Assembly (NCBI GenBank): GCA_030760725.1
Contig: JASWHV010000010.1
Span: 32,989,760-33,053,759, forward strand
From: Neostapfia colusana
Lineage: Eukaryota; Streptophyta; Magnoliopsida; Poales; Poaceae
Direction of reading: 5' to 3'
DNA: 64,000 bases
The position numbers were made by a program, and so were the translations under genes. Below the pieces are notes generated by a model, which saw nothing but the letters and a program-made list of their open reading frames with translations, did not search any database and was not told where the DNA came from. Shown here one piece after another: positions 35,368 through 44,643 of the stretch. Each line of letters starts with the position of its first letter. Position 1 is the first letter of the stretch.

Positions 35368-38300
35368 TGTCACACCCGGTTTTTCCGAAGAACAACCAAG
35401 TGAATATCACATGTATGCCAGGATCATTTTCTCATACATGTGATGACAAATAGTGAAGCATCACTTATTACAAGCCAGGTGTCGAATATAAGTAAGTCTT
35501 ACATAGTAAATGTCTCGATGGACAATAATAAGTTCATCACAAGTAAATAAACTAGCAGCGGAATATTATTTTTTAGGGCTCCATCACAGGCGTTGCCCGG
35601 GGGTCTTCATGAACCTAAAAACCTTCCTCGGGTCCAAAATCTTGGTCATTATACACCACCTCATTATCTTGACCTGAGCAGCAATATAAACCAACAAATA
35701 TGCAAGGTTGAGTACCAATGGTACTCAGCAAGTGTGGGAAAATTTTATCATGCATGGCTAGAACAAGGAGAGGTTGAACTCATGGTTAAAGCACTACGCA
35801 ATTAATACCTATCACCTTAGCTTATTAAGCACCTACATTACTACAGAGGTGAAATGGTCCCAATCTCCCATCCCATCATTATAATCCAAATAACCATAAC
35901 ATCATTACCAATGTTAAGCTCCCCGCTTAACTTCCAAAACCATCAATCCTCTAATCATGAATAAGTCCAGGCCGCTCTTGACCGTGAGCACGGCTGTCAT
36001 GACAGTTTTGACTCTGCAGAGTTTGTACCACTGTACCCACATGTAGTGATTTCATCCCCCGTTGCCGGGTGGACTAAAAGAACCTCCATTATGCCAGTGG
36101 CTACGATCCACATTCACACTTCCCAGGTGTGCAGCCAGGAGATCACTACGAAGCCTTTACAAAGGGATTCCCGACGAGCGTGGGCCCACTGAGGTTTCAC
36201 CCCTAACAGCATACAAGAGGCTCCAACCTCGCTGCAGTGGCCCCCTCTTGAGCCTTGCGGTTCATATGGTAGTCCAGCTGACACCCACTCCCCGCACCAT
36301 CCAACACACCCATACTACGCCGGGGATACACCTAATTAATTGGCCAAGCTGCCCCATCTCAGCATGTGGTTGGCACTGTAAAGCCGGGTTACATGCTCCA
36401 TGAACCTGTCCTTAGGATCCAGGCAAGTACTAAACACAAACCCAAGTCTCGTGCACCTAGCACACAACCAAAACATCCAACTTGCCTTGATCCCTACCTC
36501 TACATAACTCACAATATCTCATTCAAGAGTATGGTAAAGTAAACTGATGATCTCATATCCCAAATATCCCATTCTAAGCATGGCTAAGCATATGCATAAT
36601 AATAAATGACATGATAAAATAAATCCCAACCCAAGCTACAAGGAAACAGGGTAATGCAATTCTAGGGAAACTTCCTAGCATGGGTTTCATATTTCATTTG
36701 ACAATGCAAATAATTCTATCTACACATCCTAGCATAGGATCAAAGTGGTCAAGGACACTTGCCTCCTTCTTGCTGCTCTTGAAATGGGTAGTCCTGGTCT
36801 TGGAAAGGAATAACTTGCTCTAGAGCAGGTTCTACATCACACCATCACATATAGCAAAAGAAAAACAACAATCCATAAGACATAGTTCACACTTCCACTT
36901 CATACAAACCACACATTCATATTTATGAAATTCATTCACCATTATATGTGTTGTGGTTACTCTGTGTGTGTTGATCTGTGGCTTGCATACACTTTTATTT
37001 ATATGTATATGATTCCTACTTTGGTGTTCATATTTATACTTACATACTATATATATATATATGTGTGTGTGTTTCAGTTTTAAATAAATTCCTTATATTA
37101 AACTACTACACCTTTTCACTACCAAGTATGTATGAAAAGTATTTTTCTTCTCCATATGTACCTTCAGAATTTCTACCAACCCTAAACTGAACTCTTTGGA
37201 TTTTAAAAACTCCATTTATCATTTACTAGTTGCTATATTTTCAGATTTATATTCCTATGCATAATTGTGTATTTTATTATGAAATTAGTAATACACATCA
37301 TCTAAACAGTATAGGTTCTGGTCCTAAATAATTTAATAACATATTTTAGCCTTGGCCTCTGATGTAAACTTTTTCATAATTATTTTCCCTATTTTTCTAT
37401 AACTATTCTTTACTTAAAAATGTGTCCCTATACTAATAAATGTGATTAATAAATGAAACAGATTCATTTCAGCCCAAAATATATTTTTATCTCACTCCAA
37501 AGTTTTCTAAGTACTGAGAAAGTTTTTAATTAATTTTGACAATTATGTTTGTCCCACTTTTTAATTTTTAAACACTAGTTACATATTCAATTTTCTAAAT
37601 TAAATACTAAACAGGGCTAAAATAATGAACTCTCCCCATTACAGGGTCTATAATATTATTTTCATAATTTCCAGGGGTCTAGATACACTTATCAGAGGTG
37701 TTTTACCTAATTTTTATTAAGTCCAGGGGCTAAAACTGATTTTTAAATGAATTACATGATTTTCTGGAGTTCCAGGGGCTAGATCAGAAGTTTCCGTGGC
37801 TAGCTCTTATTTCCAGAGAACCCCAGGGGGTAGCACGTAAGAATTCCAGTCTTTATAATGCGGGGCTGACGTGGACCGTCCGATTTTAAACCGACGGCTG
37901 AGATTATAACATCGAACCGGTACGCGGGGTTTTAAAGTCTACCGTGCGATTTAAAATAAACGGCGCACAAGCGGCCACGTCGCTCCGATCGAGCGCGGGC
38001 GGCGCTGCCGGCGGCGCACGGCGGCGGGAAGCGGCGATCTCGCCGGAAAGTTTCGGATCCTCGAGAATTCTGCCTAGAACTGTGATCTTATGGCGTAGAT
38101 CGGTAGAGGGGAGGTCGGGGATCTCACCTCGGGGGTTTTCTCGAGCTCGGGGGTCCTGGAAAGTGATCGGCGGCGAGGTCCGAGGCAAAACCACGGCGAA
38201 GCTCGTCGGCGCTGTGTTTACACCGTAAGTCTCCGAGTTTTCTGCACCTGCAAAGCTCCCCGGAGGCGGTGGATCAAGACCAGCGAGTTAGATCAGAGTT

Positions 38301-38832
38301 TCCGAGCTTAGATCGGCCAGAATTCACCGGCGAAGTCTCGGTGCTCACCGGAGTAAAAATCGGCGATCGCGTGGGAAAAACCGATCGGGGCTGGGGTTTT
38401 TATAGCCGGGGGAGGGCGGTGAGTTGGTTGTGATCGAGTTTGAGTCTTCCGGGATCAGAATTCGGGCTGAGGGACGCGGTTTTCAGTCGGTTACGATCGC
38501 GCGCGCTCGGGGGGGGGGGGGGGGGGGGAAGTCCGGGCCGCAGACGCTCGGGGTTAGGGATGACAGGTGGGTCCCACCTGTCTGTGAAAGATAGCGCGGG
38601 CGCGCGGCTGCGGGCTGGCGCAGGGGAAACTGGGCCGGCTGGCGGGTTTCGGCCCACTGGCCGGTTTTTTCCCGTTTTCTCTTTTTCTTTTTCCATTTCA
38701 TTTTTGATTTGAGTTTAATTTGAATTCCAGTTTGAATTTGAATTTTTACAAAACATGCAACACGTCCAAAAATTTTTAAATTCCCCTCTGAACATGGTTT
38801 AGTGTTTTGAATCAAAATTTTGGGGTGTTACA
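35368..38832 (-). repeat. K3 3' LTR (3465 bp)
   Basis: Near-identical to the 5' LTR. Notable differences: a G20 run at 38509-38528 where the 5' LTR has AGGGGGAAAA, and one more GT in an (AT)n(GT)n microsatellite near 37050-37073. A TATA-like CTATAAAAAC on the minus strand lies at 38405-38396. A GC-rich island (37850-38640) contains a 96-codon frame kept in both LTRs. Otherwise it is AT-rich and non-coding. Confidence 0.93.
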
Positions 38833-38850
38833 GCTCTACCCCCCTTAAAA
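38833..38850 (-). other. K3 polypurine tract
   Basis: Minus-strand TTTTAAGGGGGGTAGAGC immediately before the 3' LTR. Confidence 0.85.
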
Positions 38851-38877
38851 GAAATCTCGTCCTCGAGATTGGTGTTT

Positions 38878-39963
38878 CTAAGAAAACAATTCCGGAAATT
38901 GTGCCTTGAGCTCGTCTTCCCGTTCCCAGGTGGCTTCCTCTTCTGAGTGATGCTTCCACTGCACCTTGCACATCCTGATTCTTTTATTTCTGGTGAGGCG
39001 TTCCATTGTCTCCAAAATCTTGTAGGGTTTCTCGGCGTAAGACAAATCTTCAGCTACATCCTCTTCATTCATGGGTAACACCTCTTCAGGCGTCCTCAGG
39101 CATTTCTTGAGTTGTGACACATGGAATACATCGTGCACGTCCGATAGATGAACCGGTAACTCTAGTTGGTACGCCACTTGGCCTTTTCTTTCCAAAACAT
39201 GAAAGGGTCTGATGTATCGAGGTGACAACTTCCCTTTCACCTTGAACCGACGAAGTCATCTGATAGGGGACACCTTGAGATAAACATAGTCTCCCACGTT
39301 GAAAACGAGCTCTCTTCTTCGTACATCAGCATAACTCTTCTGGCGGGTTTGTGCTATCCTCAAGTTGTTGCGAATCTCCCTCACCTTCGCCTCGGCTTCT
39401 TGTAGCACTTCTGGACCAAACACTTTACTTTCTCCTGTTTGGTTCCAAAATAGGGGAGTTCTGCACTTCCTTCCATACAAAGCTTCAAACGGTGACATCT
39501 TCATACTAGCTTGATAGCTGTTGTTATAGGAAAACTCAGCATACGGTAAGTTCTTGTCCCAACTCCTATTGTTTTTGAGTGCACATGCCCTTAACATATC
39601 TTCAAGGGTCTGATTGGTTCTCTCCGTCTGCCCGTCAGTTTGGGGATGATAGGCAGAGCTGAAGTTCAGATGGGTTCCCATGGTTTCATGCAACTTCTGC
39701 CAAAACCTCGAGGTGAACTGTGTCCCTCGGTCCGACACTATCTTCTTTGGCACTCCATGGTAACACACAATCCTTGACATGTACAATTCTGCCAATTTGG
39801 ATCCGCTGTAGCTTTCTTTCACAGGGATGAAATGAGCTACCTTGGTTAGCCTATCAATAATGACCCATATTGAATCATACCCGGATTGGGTCCTAGGCAA
39901 TCCCACGACAAAATCCATGCTGATTTCTTCCCACTTCCATTCAGGTACTTTGAGTGGTTGCAA
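38878..39963 (-). pseudogene. K3 integrase core and chromodomain (after first stop)
   Basis: Same frame as the upstream gag-pol ORF after TGA 39978-39976. The core holds the catalytic Asp in ISMDFVVGLP, Asp in IVSDRGTQF and Glu in QTERTNQTLEDM, with normal spacing. A second in-frame TGA (39255-39253) lies in the segment VSPIR*LRRFKVKGKL before the GPF-like region. The last 120 codons hold the chromodomain (RIRMCKVQWKHHSEEEATWE...FPELF). Both stops are one substitution from CGA or GGA codons, and CGA to TGA is typical of decay at methylated CpG. Without readthrough no integrase is made from this copy. Confidence 0.88.
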
Positions 39964-39975
39964 TAATCCCGCGGG

Positions 39976-42900
39976 TCATTGATGTTCTGCTTTCACCAAC
40001 TGACATGTGTCACATAGGGCAACATGTTCCGCGACATCTCGCTTCATGCCATACCACCAATACCTGCTCTTGAGGTCCTGGTACATCTTCGTACTCCCAG
40101 GATGAATGGAATAGTCAGAATCGTGAGCCTCCTTCAAAATTAATTCACGGATCTCCTTTACTTCTGGCACACAGATCCTTTTCCCGTGCCACACCGTTCC
40201 TTGTTCATCCTCGCTAAAACCAGGAGCTTTATTTTCCTTGATGAGCTGTCTGATCTCTTGTATCTTCTCATCATTCTTTTGGCCCTCGCGTATGTCTTGC
40301 TCGAGTGTGGAGTCCACTTCCATGGCGATGGCTTCACCACTATTTACTAGACATAGATTGAGCCTTATAACCTCGTCCTTCAATTCTGCGGGCATGTCCT
40401 TCAAGCTCAACTTATTGACCTGCACTTTCCGACTCAAAGCATCGGCCACGACGTTTGCTTTCCCGGGATGATAGTTGATGCCCACATCAAAGTCATTGAT
40501 TAGCTCTAACCATCTCCTTTGTCTGAGGTTGAGATCTGGCTGTGTGAATATGTACTTCAAACTCTTATGATCCGTATATATCTCTGTCCTCTTCCCCATC
40601 AAATAGTGCCGCCAAATTTTCAACGCGTGTACCACTGCAGCTAGTTCTAGGTCATGTGTAGGATAATTCTTCTCGTGCTTCTGAAGCTGCCGGGATGCAT
40701 ATGACACGACATGTCCTTCTTGCATGAGAACACATCCCAACCCATTTCCAGAGGCATCGCAGTACACTGTGAAATTCTTCTGCATATCCGGCATAACCAG
40801 CACTGGGGCTGTTGTCAATCTCTTCTTTAGCTCCTGAAAGCTTGTATCGCACTGTGGCGTCCAGGTGAATGCGATTCCCTTTTCCAACAATTTGGTGAGA
40901 GGTCTCGAGATCTTGGAGAATCCCTCAATAAACCGTCGATAGTATCCAGCCAATCCCAAAAAGCTTCGAACTTCCCCGACTTTTTCAGGGGTTTTCCACT
41001 TCTGGATATCTTCGATTTTGGCGGGATCTACGGAGATTCCTCCCTCCGAGATGATATGTCCTAGAATGGGAACTCTCTTCAGCCAAAACTCACACTTGCT
41101 CAACTTGGCATATAGTTGGTGTTCTCTCAGCCTCTGTAACACCAACCTTAGATGTTTCTCATGTTCTTCTTCATCTTTGGAGAAGACGAGAATATCATCT
41201 ATGAAAACCACCACAAATTTGTCCAGGTATTCCATGAATACCTTGTTCATGAGATACATGAAATATGCCGGGGCATTGGTTAGCCCGAAAGGCATGACAG
41301 TGTATTCATACACTCCGTACCGAGATACGAAAGCTGTCTTGGGAATATCAGATTGCCTTATCTTGAGTTGGTGGTATCCCGACCTGAGATCAATTTTCGA
41401 GAACACACAAGCTCCCCTCAACTGATCAAACAAGTCTTCAATGCGGGGTAATGGGTACTTGTTCTTTATGGTTACCTCATTCAGGGCACGGTAATCCACG
41501 CATAACCTTTGGGTTCCGTCTTTCTTGGGCACAAATATTACCGGAGCTCCCCATGGTGAGGAACTAGGGCGAATATACCCCTTCTCCGTCAATTCTCTCA
41601 AATGGTCCTTGAGCTCTTCTAGCTGCTTGGAGTCCATTCGATAAGGTCTCTTGTATATCGGGGCTGTTCCCGGTACTAGCTCAATTGCGAATTCCACGTC
41701 ACGGTCGGGAGGCATACTTGGCAATTTCTCCGGAAAAACATCCGGATGTTCCCTGATAGTCCTGATCTCCTCAACTTTCACCTCCACTTGATTTAATTTG
41801 ATGTCCCTCCTAGGCTCGTGTATTGTTATGAACTTTACTCTGGTGCCACTGGGGTGAGTTAATTCCACCGTTCTGGTCGAACAATGGATGATTCCTTTAT
41901 GTTTGGTCAACCAATCCATACCCAAAATAATATCTATCCCTTGTGAATCTATCACTATGAGGTTAGCCGTAAATACTACCCCATTAATGTCTAGGTTCAC
42001 TTTGGGACACACTTGTCTTGTCCTTATTTCTCCACCTGGAGAGTTTACCGCTAGCATATGGTTCATTTGTGTGGTTGCTAGGTCATGCTTCTTAACAAAC
42101 CCTTGAGCAATGAACGAGTGGGTAGCACCAGAATCAAACAGCAGAGTTGCAAGGTGTAAATTGGCAGGAAACTTACCAACTACCACGTCGGGTGCCTCTT
42201 GTGCTTCCTCCATAGTGACGTGGTTCACCCGTCCTCTCATTACATTCTGCTGCTGTGGCTGCGTGGGCTTCTTTTTTGGACACTTATGGGCGTAGTGCCC
42301 CACTTCACCACAGCTGAAACATTGCACCCCAATCTTAGATGCTTGGCCCTTGCTGTCCTGGGGTTGGTTTGGGGGTCCTTGCACTGCTGGTCGAGGTGGA
42401 TATGCGGGGCGAGGCTGCTGTACAAACTGACATTGCGGCTGTGCTGGTGCTGCGGGAGGCCTGTAGTTTGGGTTGTACCCTCTTGGTGCTGAATAGGGTA
42501 CAGCAGCACGGCTCGTCTGCCCCGTAGGTTGCTGCATCATACGTGGGCGGGTGTTGCTCCCTGATGCTTGATGTGACCACCCAGCCTTCCTCTTATTCTC
42601 ATTTTCCAGGGCCTTTAGCTTCCTTTCTACCACAAACGCTCGGTCCACCATCTTTTGGAAGCTTTCATACTCATTGGAGGACATTGCACACTGCATCTCT
42701 GCGGTAAGTCCTTCCACGAAACAATCTTGTTTCTGCTCATCAGTCTCTATGTCTCGTGGAGCATAACGGGATAGTTGAGTAAATTTAGTGAGGTATTCCC
42801 TCACCGTCATGTTTCCCTGCTGCAGTCCCAAAAACTCCTTCCTCTTGTTTTTGAGTTCACCTCTTGGGATGTAATGGTTGCGGAAGCTACGCTTGAACTC

Positions 42901-43347
42901 TTCCCAAGTGATATTCTCAGGGTCATGATGGGCAGCCACGTAGGCGGTCCACCAATCAGCAGCAGGTCCATGCAATTGATGAGAGGCAAATAGCACCCTC
43001 TCATACCCTTGGCATTGTATTATCCTCATCTTACTTTCAATGGTCTTCAGCCAATCATCTGCCTCCAGAGGTTCAGCAGCACTTGCAAACTTTGGAGGTT
43101 GAGTTCCTAGAAACTCACTCAACCTTGGTTGGCGTGGTGCAGCTTGTGGAGGTGGAACTTGATGCAAGTTGGCCACCACTTGAGTTAAGTTCTGGATGAG
43201 CTGATTTTGATTCTCCAGCATTTGGTGGAGAGGATCAACTTCTTCACGGCGACCACCCCGGTCCTGGCCTCCAGAAAGATGAGGATTGCATGCCTCCTCA
43301 TTGTTGTTGGCGGGGTTGGCAGCACGTCCTTTTCCTCTTCCGGCCAT
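39976..43347 (-). CDS. K3 Gag-protease-RT-RNase H-integrase finger polyprotein
   Basis: 1123 codons from ATG 43347 (MAGRGKGRAANPANNN); a GCCAG acceptor-like site touches the ATG. Gag domain about 85-250 (LFASHQLHGPAADWWTAYV, FKRSFRNHYIPRGELK). Zinc knuckle Cys343, Cys346, His351, Cys356. Protease DSGAT 405-409. RT with Asp653 and FIDD 715-718. RNase H Asp864, Glu901, Asp926, Asp969. Integrase HHCC finger His1075, His1082, Cys1112, Cys1115. It ends at TGA 39978-39976 in ...VKAEHQ, just before the integrase core. Gag and Pol are in one frame, as usual in chromoviruses. Capsid, protease, RT and RNase H appear intact, so this copy could still make reverse-transcription-competent particles if expressed; that is inference. 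Confidence 0.92.
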   Translation of the reverse strand: MAGRGKGRAANPANNNEEACNPHLSGGQDRGGRREEVDPLHQMLENQNQLIQNLTQVVANLHQVPPPQAAPRQPRLSEFLGTQPPKFASAAEPLEADDWLKTIESKMRIIQCQGYERVLFASHQLHGPAADWWTAYVAAHHDPENITWEEFKRSFRNHYIPRGELKNKRKEFLGLQQGNMTVREYLTKFTQLSRYAPRDIETDEQKQDCFVEGLTAEMQCAMSSNEYESFQKMVDRAFVVERKLKALENENKRKAGWSHQASGSNTRPRMMQQPTGQTSRAAVPYSAPRGYNPNYRPPAAPAQPQCQFVQQPRPAYPPRPAVQGPPNQPQDSKGQASKIGVQCFSCGEVGHYAHKCPKKKPTQPQQQNVMRGRVNHVTMEEAQEAPDVVVGKFPANLHLATLLFDSGATHSFIAQGFVKKHDLATTQMNHMLAVNSPGGEIRTRQVCPKVNLDINGVVFTANLIVIDSQGIDIILGMDWLTKHKGIIHCSTRTVELTHPSGTRVKFITIHEPRRDIKLNQVEVKVEEIRTIREHPDVFPEKLPSMPPDRDVEFAIELVPGTAPIYKRPYRMDSKQLEELKDHLRELTEKGYIRPSSSPWGAPVIFVPKKDGTQRLCVDYRALNEVTIKNKYPLPRIEDLFDQLRGACVFSKIDLRSGYHQLKIRQSDIPKTAFVSRYGVYEYTVMPFGLTNAPAYFMYLMNKVFMEYLDKFVVVFIDDILVFSKDEEEHEKHLRLVLQRLREHQLYAKLSKCEFWLKRVPILGHIISEGGISVDPAKIEDIQKWKTPEKVGEVRSFLGLAGYYRRFIEGFSKISRPLTKLLEKGIAFTWTPQCDTSFQELKKRLTTAPVLVMPDMQKNFTVYCDASGNGLGCVLMQEGHVVSYASRQLQKHEKNYPTHDLELAAVVHALKIWRHYLMGKRTEIYTDHKSLKYIFTQPDLNLRQRRWLELINDFDVGINYHPGKANVVADALSRKVQVNKLSLKDMPAELKDEVIRLNLCLVNSGEAIAMEVDSTLEQDIREGQKNDEKIQEIRQLIKENKAPGFSEDEQGTVWHGKRICVPEVKEIRELILKEAHDSDYSIHPGSTKMYQDLKSRYWWYGMKRDVAEHVALCDTCQLVKAEHQ

Positions 43348-43649
43348 CTGGCAGAATCAACAAATGTTAATTTTGATACCATTTAGTATCATCTTACTAC
43401 TTTCATTTGTTGGTACTTTAAGGTGTTGAGGCTTTGTTAAAATTTTACGAGGGTTTATATCTCACACCAAATAAATGCACTATTATTTCCTGTGGGTTCA
43501 CACACCAAAGCAAAACAATCTGAAGACGAGGCTGTGGACAATTGCTCATGGCTTCCACAACTCACGTCACACACCAATCATTATCACACCATTAACTACG
43601 TAACGACTCGACTACTCGACCTCTTGCTAGCTAGGGGAAAGACTCTACA
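43348..43649 (-). other. K3 spacer between ORF1 and gag with candidate 3' splice site
   Basis: 302 AT-rich bases with stops in all frames. It ends GTTGATTCTGCCAG|ATGG, so the gag ATG follows an AG with an upstream pyrimidine-biased stretch. If used, a spliced RNA would skip ORF1 and start at gag. Confidence 0.45.
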
Positions 43650-44429
43650 CTACTCGTCCTCTTGAGCTGGCTCCTCGGGATCTTCCTCCTCATTTCGGCT
43701 ACCTTCTGACTCTGCTTTGGGTGGGGAGGCTGCTGGTGGAGAAGTGCGACGACACCTGATTGCTCGGCGATCCGGGGAGTCAGGAGTCCATGTATCATTC
43801 ACGGTGACGCACAGTTCATTCCCATCTCGTCTTTGTCTCGCCTTTAAGCAAGCTCGCAGCAACGCCTCCGTTTCCTTCAGGGTGTCTCGGACATCCTGAA
43901 GTTCTTGTTGACACTCCTGCAGTCGAGTGCTGAGCATAGCAGCATCCTCCAAACACAAGTCCATGTGCTCATGGGAAGTCCCTTGCTGCACCGGTGGATA
44001 CTTGTACTCCGTGGTACCACTCTCACGTTGGAGGACATACATGTACTCAGTTTTGTCCAAGTGGCGACGATAGATGTGACTCTGGCTGGTGATGGCCTCC
44101 CAGGTGACATCTTTCTCTGCGTCAACTTGTGTTGCTCGACAAGCTGGAGAGTGGTGAATCTTAAGCAGCTGATTCTCGTGTATAATCCTCATCTCCGAAC
44201 TCCATTCTTCCCTCTTCTCACGGATGGTCCTGGTGGAGTTATAGTGGATGATTAGCTTGCCCGTATTGCCGGCGGCTTCGAGCATACGTCGAAGACGGCG
44301 CAACAAGTCTCCTACTGCCAATCCGTAGGAAAGGTACGTCACTGGACGACTCTCGTCTCTTTCGGCAAGGGCAACTACGGGAACTCTCCCTCCTGTGGAC
44401 TTGCGGGCGGTGCGAATCATGCGAACCAT
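43650..44429 (-). CDS. K3 ORF1: extra protein with histone H3-like N-terminus
   Basis: 259 codons on the sense strand between primer site and gag, ATG 44429. Residues 1-17 read MVRMIRTARKSTGGRVP. Histone H3 reads M-ARTKQTARKSTGGKAP, so Arg3, TARKSTGG (7-14) and Pro17 are identical in the same register and Lys10 corresponds to H3 Lys9. The rest is not histone: a middle region (about 30-150) I do not recognise, a likely coiled coil at 159-200 (LEDAAMLSTRLQECQQELQDVRDTL), a Ser/Pro/Arg stretch 213-238 and an acidic tail 239-259. No cysteine-histidine finger or membrane segment is visible. A strong acceptor-like TTCTTTTTGTTTTAG abuts the ATG. Extra ORFs are known in plant gypsy elements, mostly of unknown role. 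A nuclear or chromatin role is inferred from the H3-like tail only. K1 and K2 have no counterpart. Confidence 0.8.
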   Translation of the reverse strand: MVRMIRTARKSTGGRVPVVALAERDESRPVTYLSYGLAVGDLLRRLRRMLEAAGNTGKLIIHYNSTRTIREKREEWSSEMRIIHENQLLKIHHSPACRATQVDAEKDVTWEAITSQSHIYRRHLDKTEYMYVLQRESGTTEYKYPPVQQGTSHEHMDLCLEDAAMLSTRLQECQQELQDVRDTLKETEALLRACLKARQRRDGNELCVTVNDTWTPDSPDRRAIRCRRTSPPAASPPKAESEGSRNEEEDPEEPAQEDE

Positions 44430-44631
44430 CTAAAACAAAAAGAATTTAAATTTAGGTTAGATAAACTTTTTAAACAAAAATCCCATTTTGAATGAAAATT
44501 TGGGGTAAGATGAAGAAAATGACTCCTTAAATAACACTCTTCAACCCACACCTTGGAAAATAGTTTTAAGAAAATAGGGCCCTTAAATACGTCCATTTCT
44601 ACCTAGGTCCACGTTCCTACGGGCAACCTTG
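44430..44631 (-). other. K3 leader with candidate 3' splice site before ORF1
   Basis: 202 bases from primer site to ORF1, ending in the pyrimidine tract and AG (44446-44430: TTCTTTTTGTTTTAG). No unambiguous donor is visible in this leader; it could lie in U5 or at CCC|GTAGGA near 44610. Confidence 0.5.
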
Positions 44632-44643
44632 GCTCTGATACCA
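44632..44643 (-). other. K3 primer-binding site (initiator Met tRNA)
   Basis: Minus-strand TGGTATCAGAGC, four bases from the LTR end TGAGACA. Confidence 0.9.

Noticed and set aside
36062..36403. 113-codon frame identical at 36062-36403 and 45342-45683
   Set aside because: It is K3 LTR sequence duplicated with the LTR and antisense to the element. Identity reflects recent insertion, not selection.
44429..44429. ORF1 as a captured histone H3 gene
   Set aside because: Only the first 17 residues resemble H3; no histone-fold helices follow, and length and composition differ.
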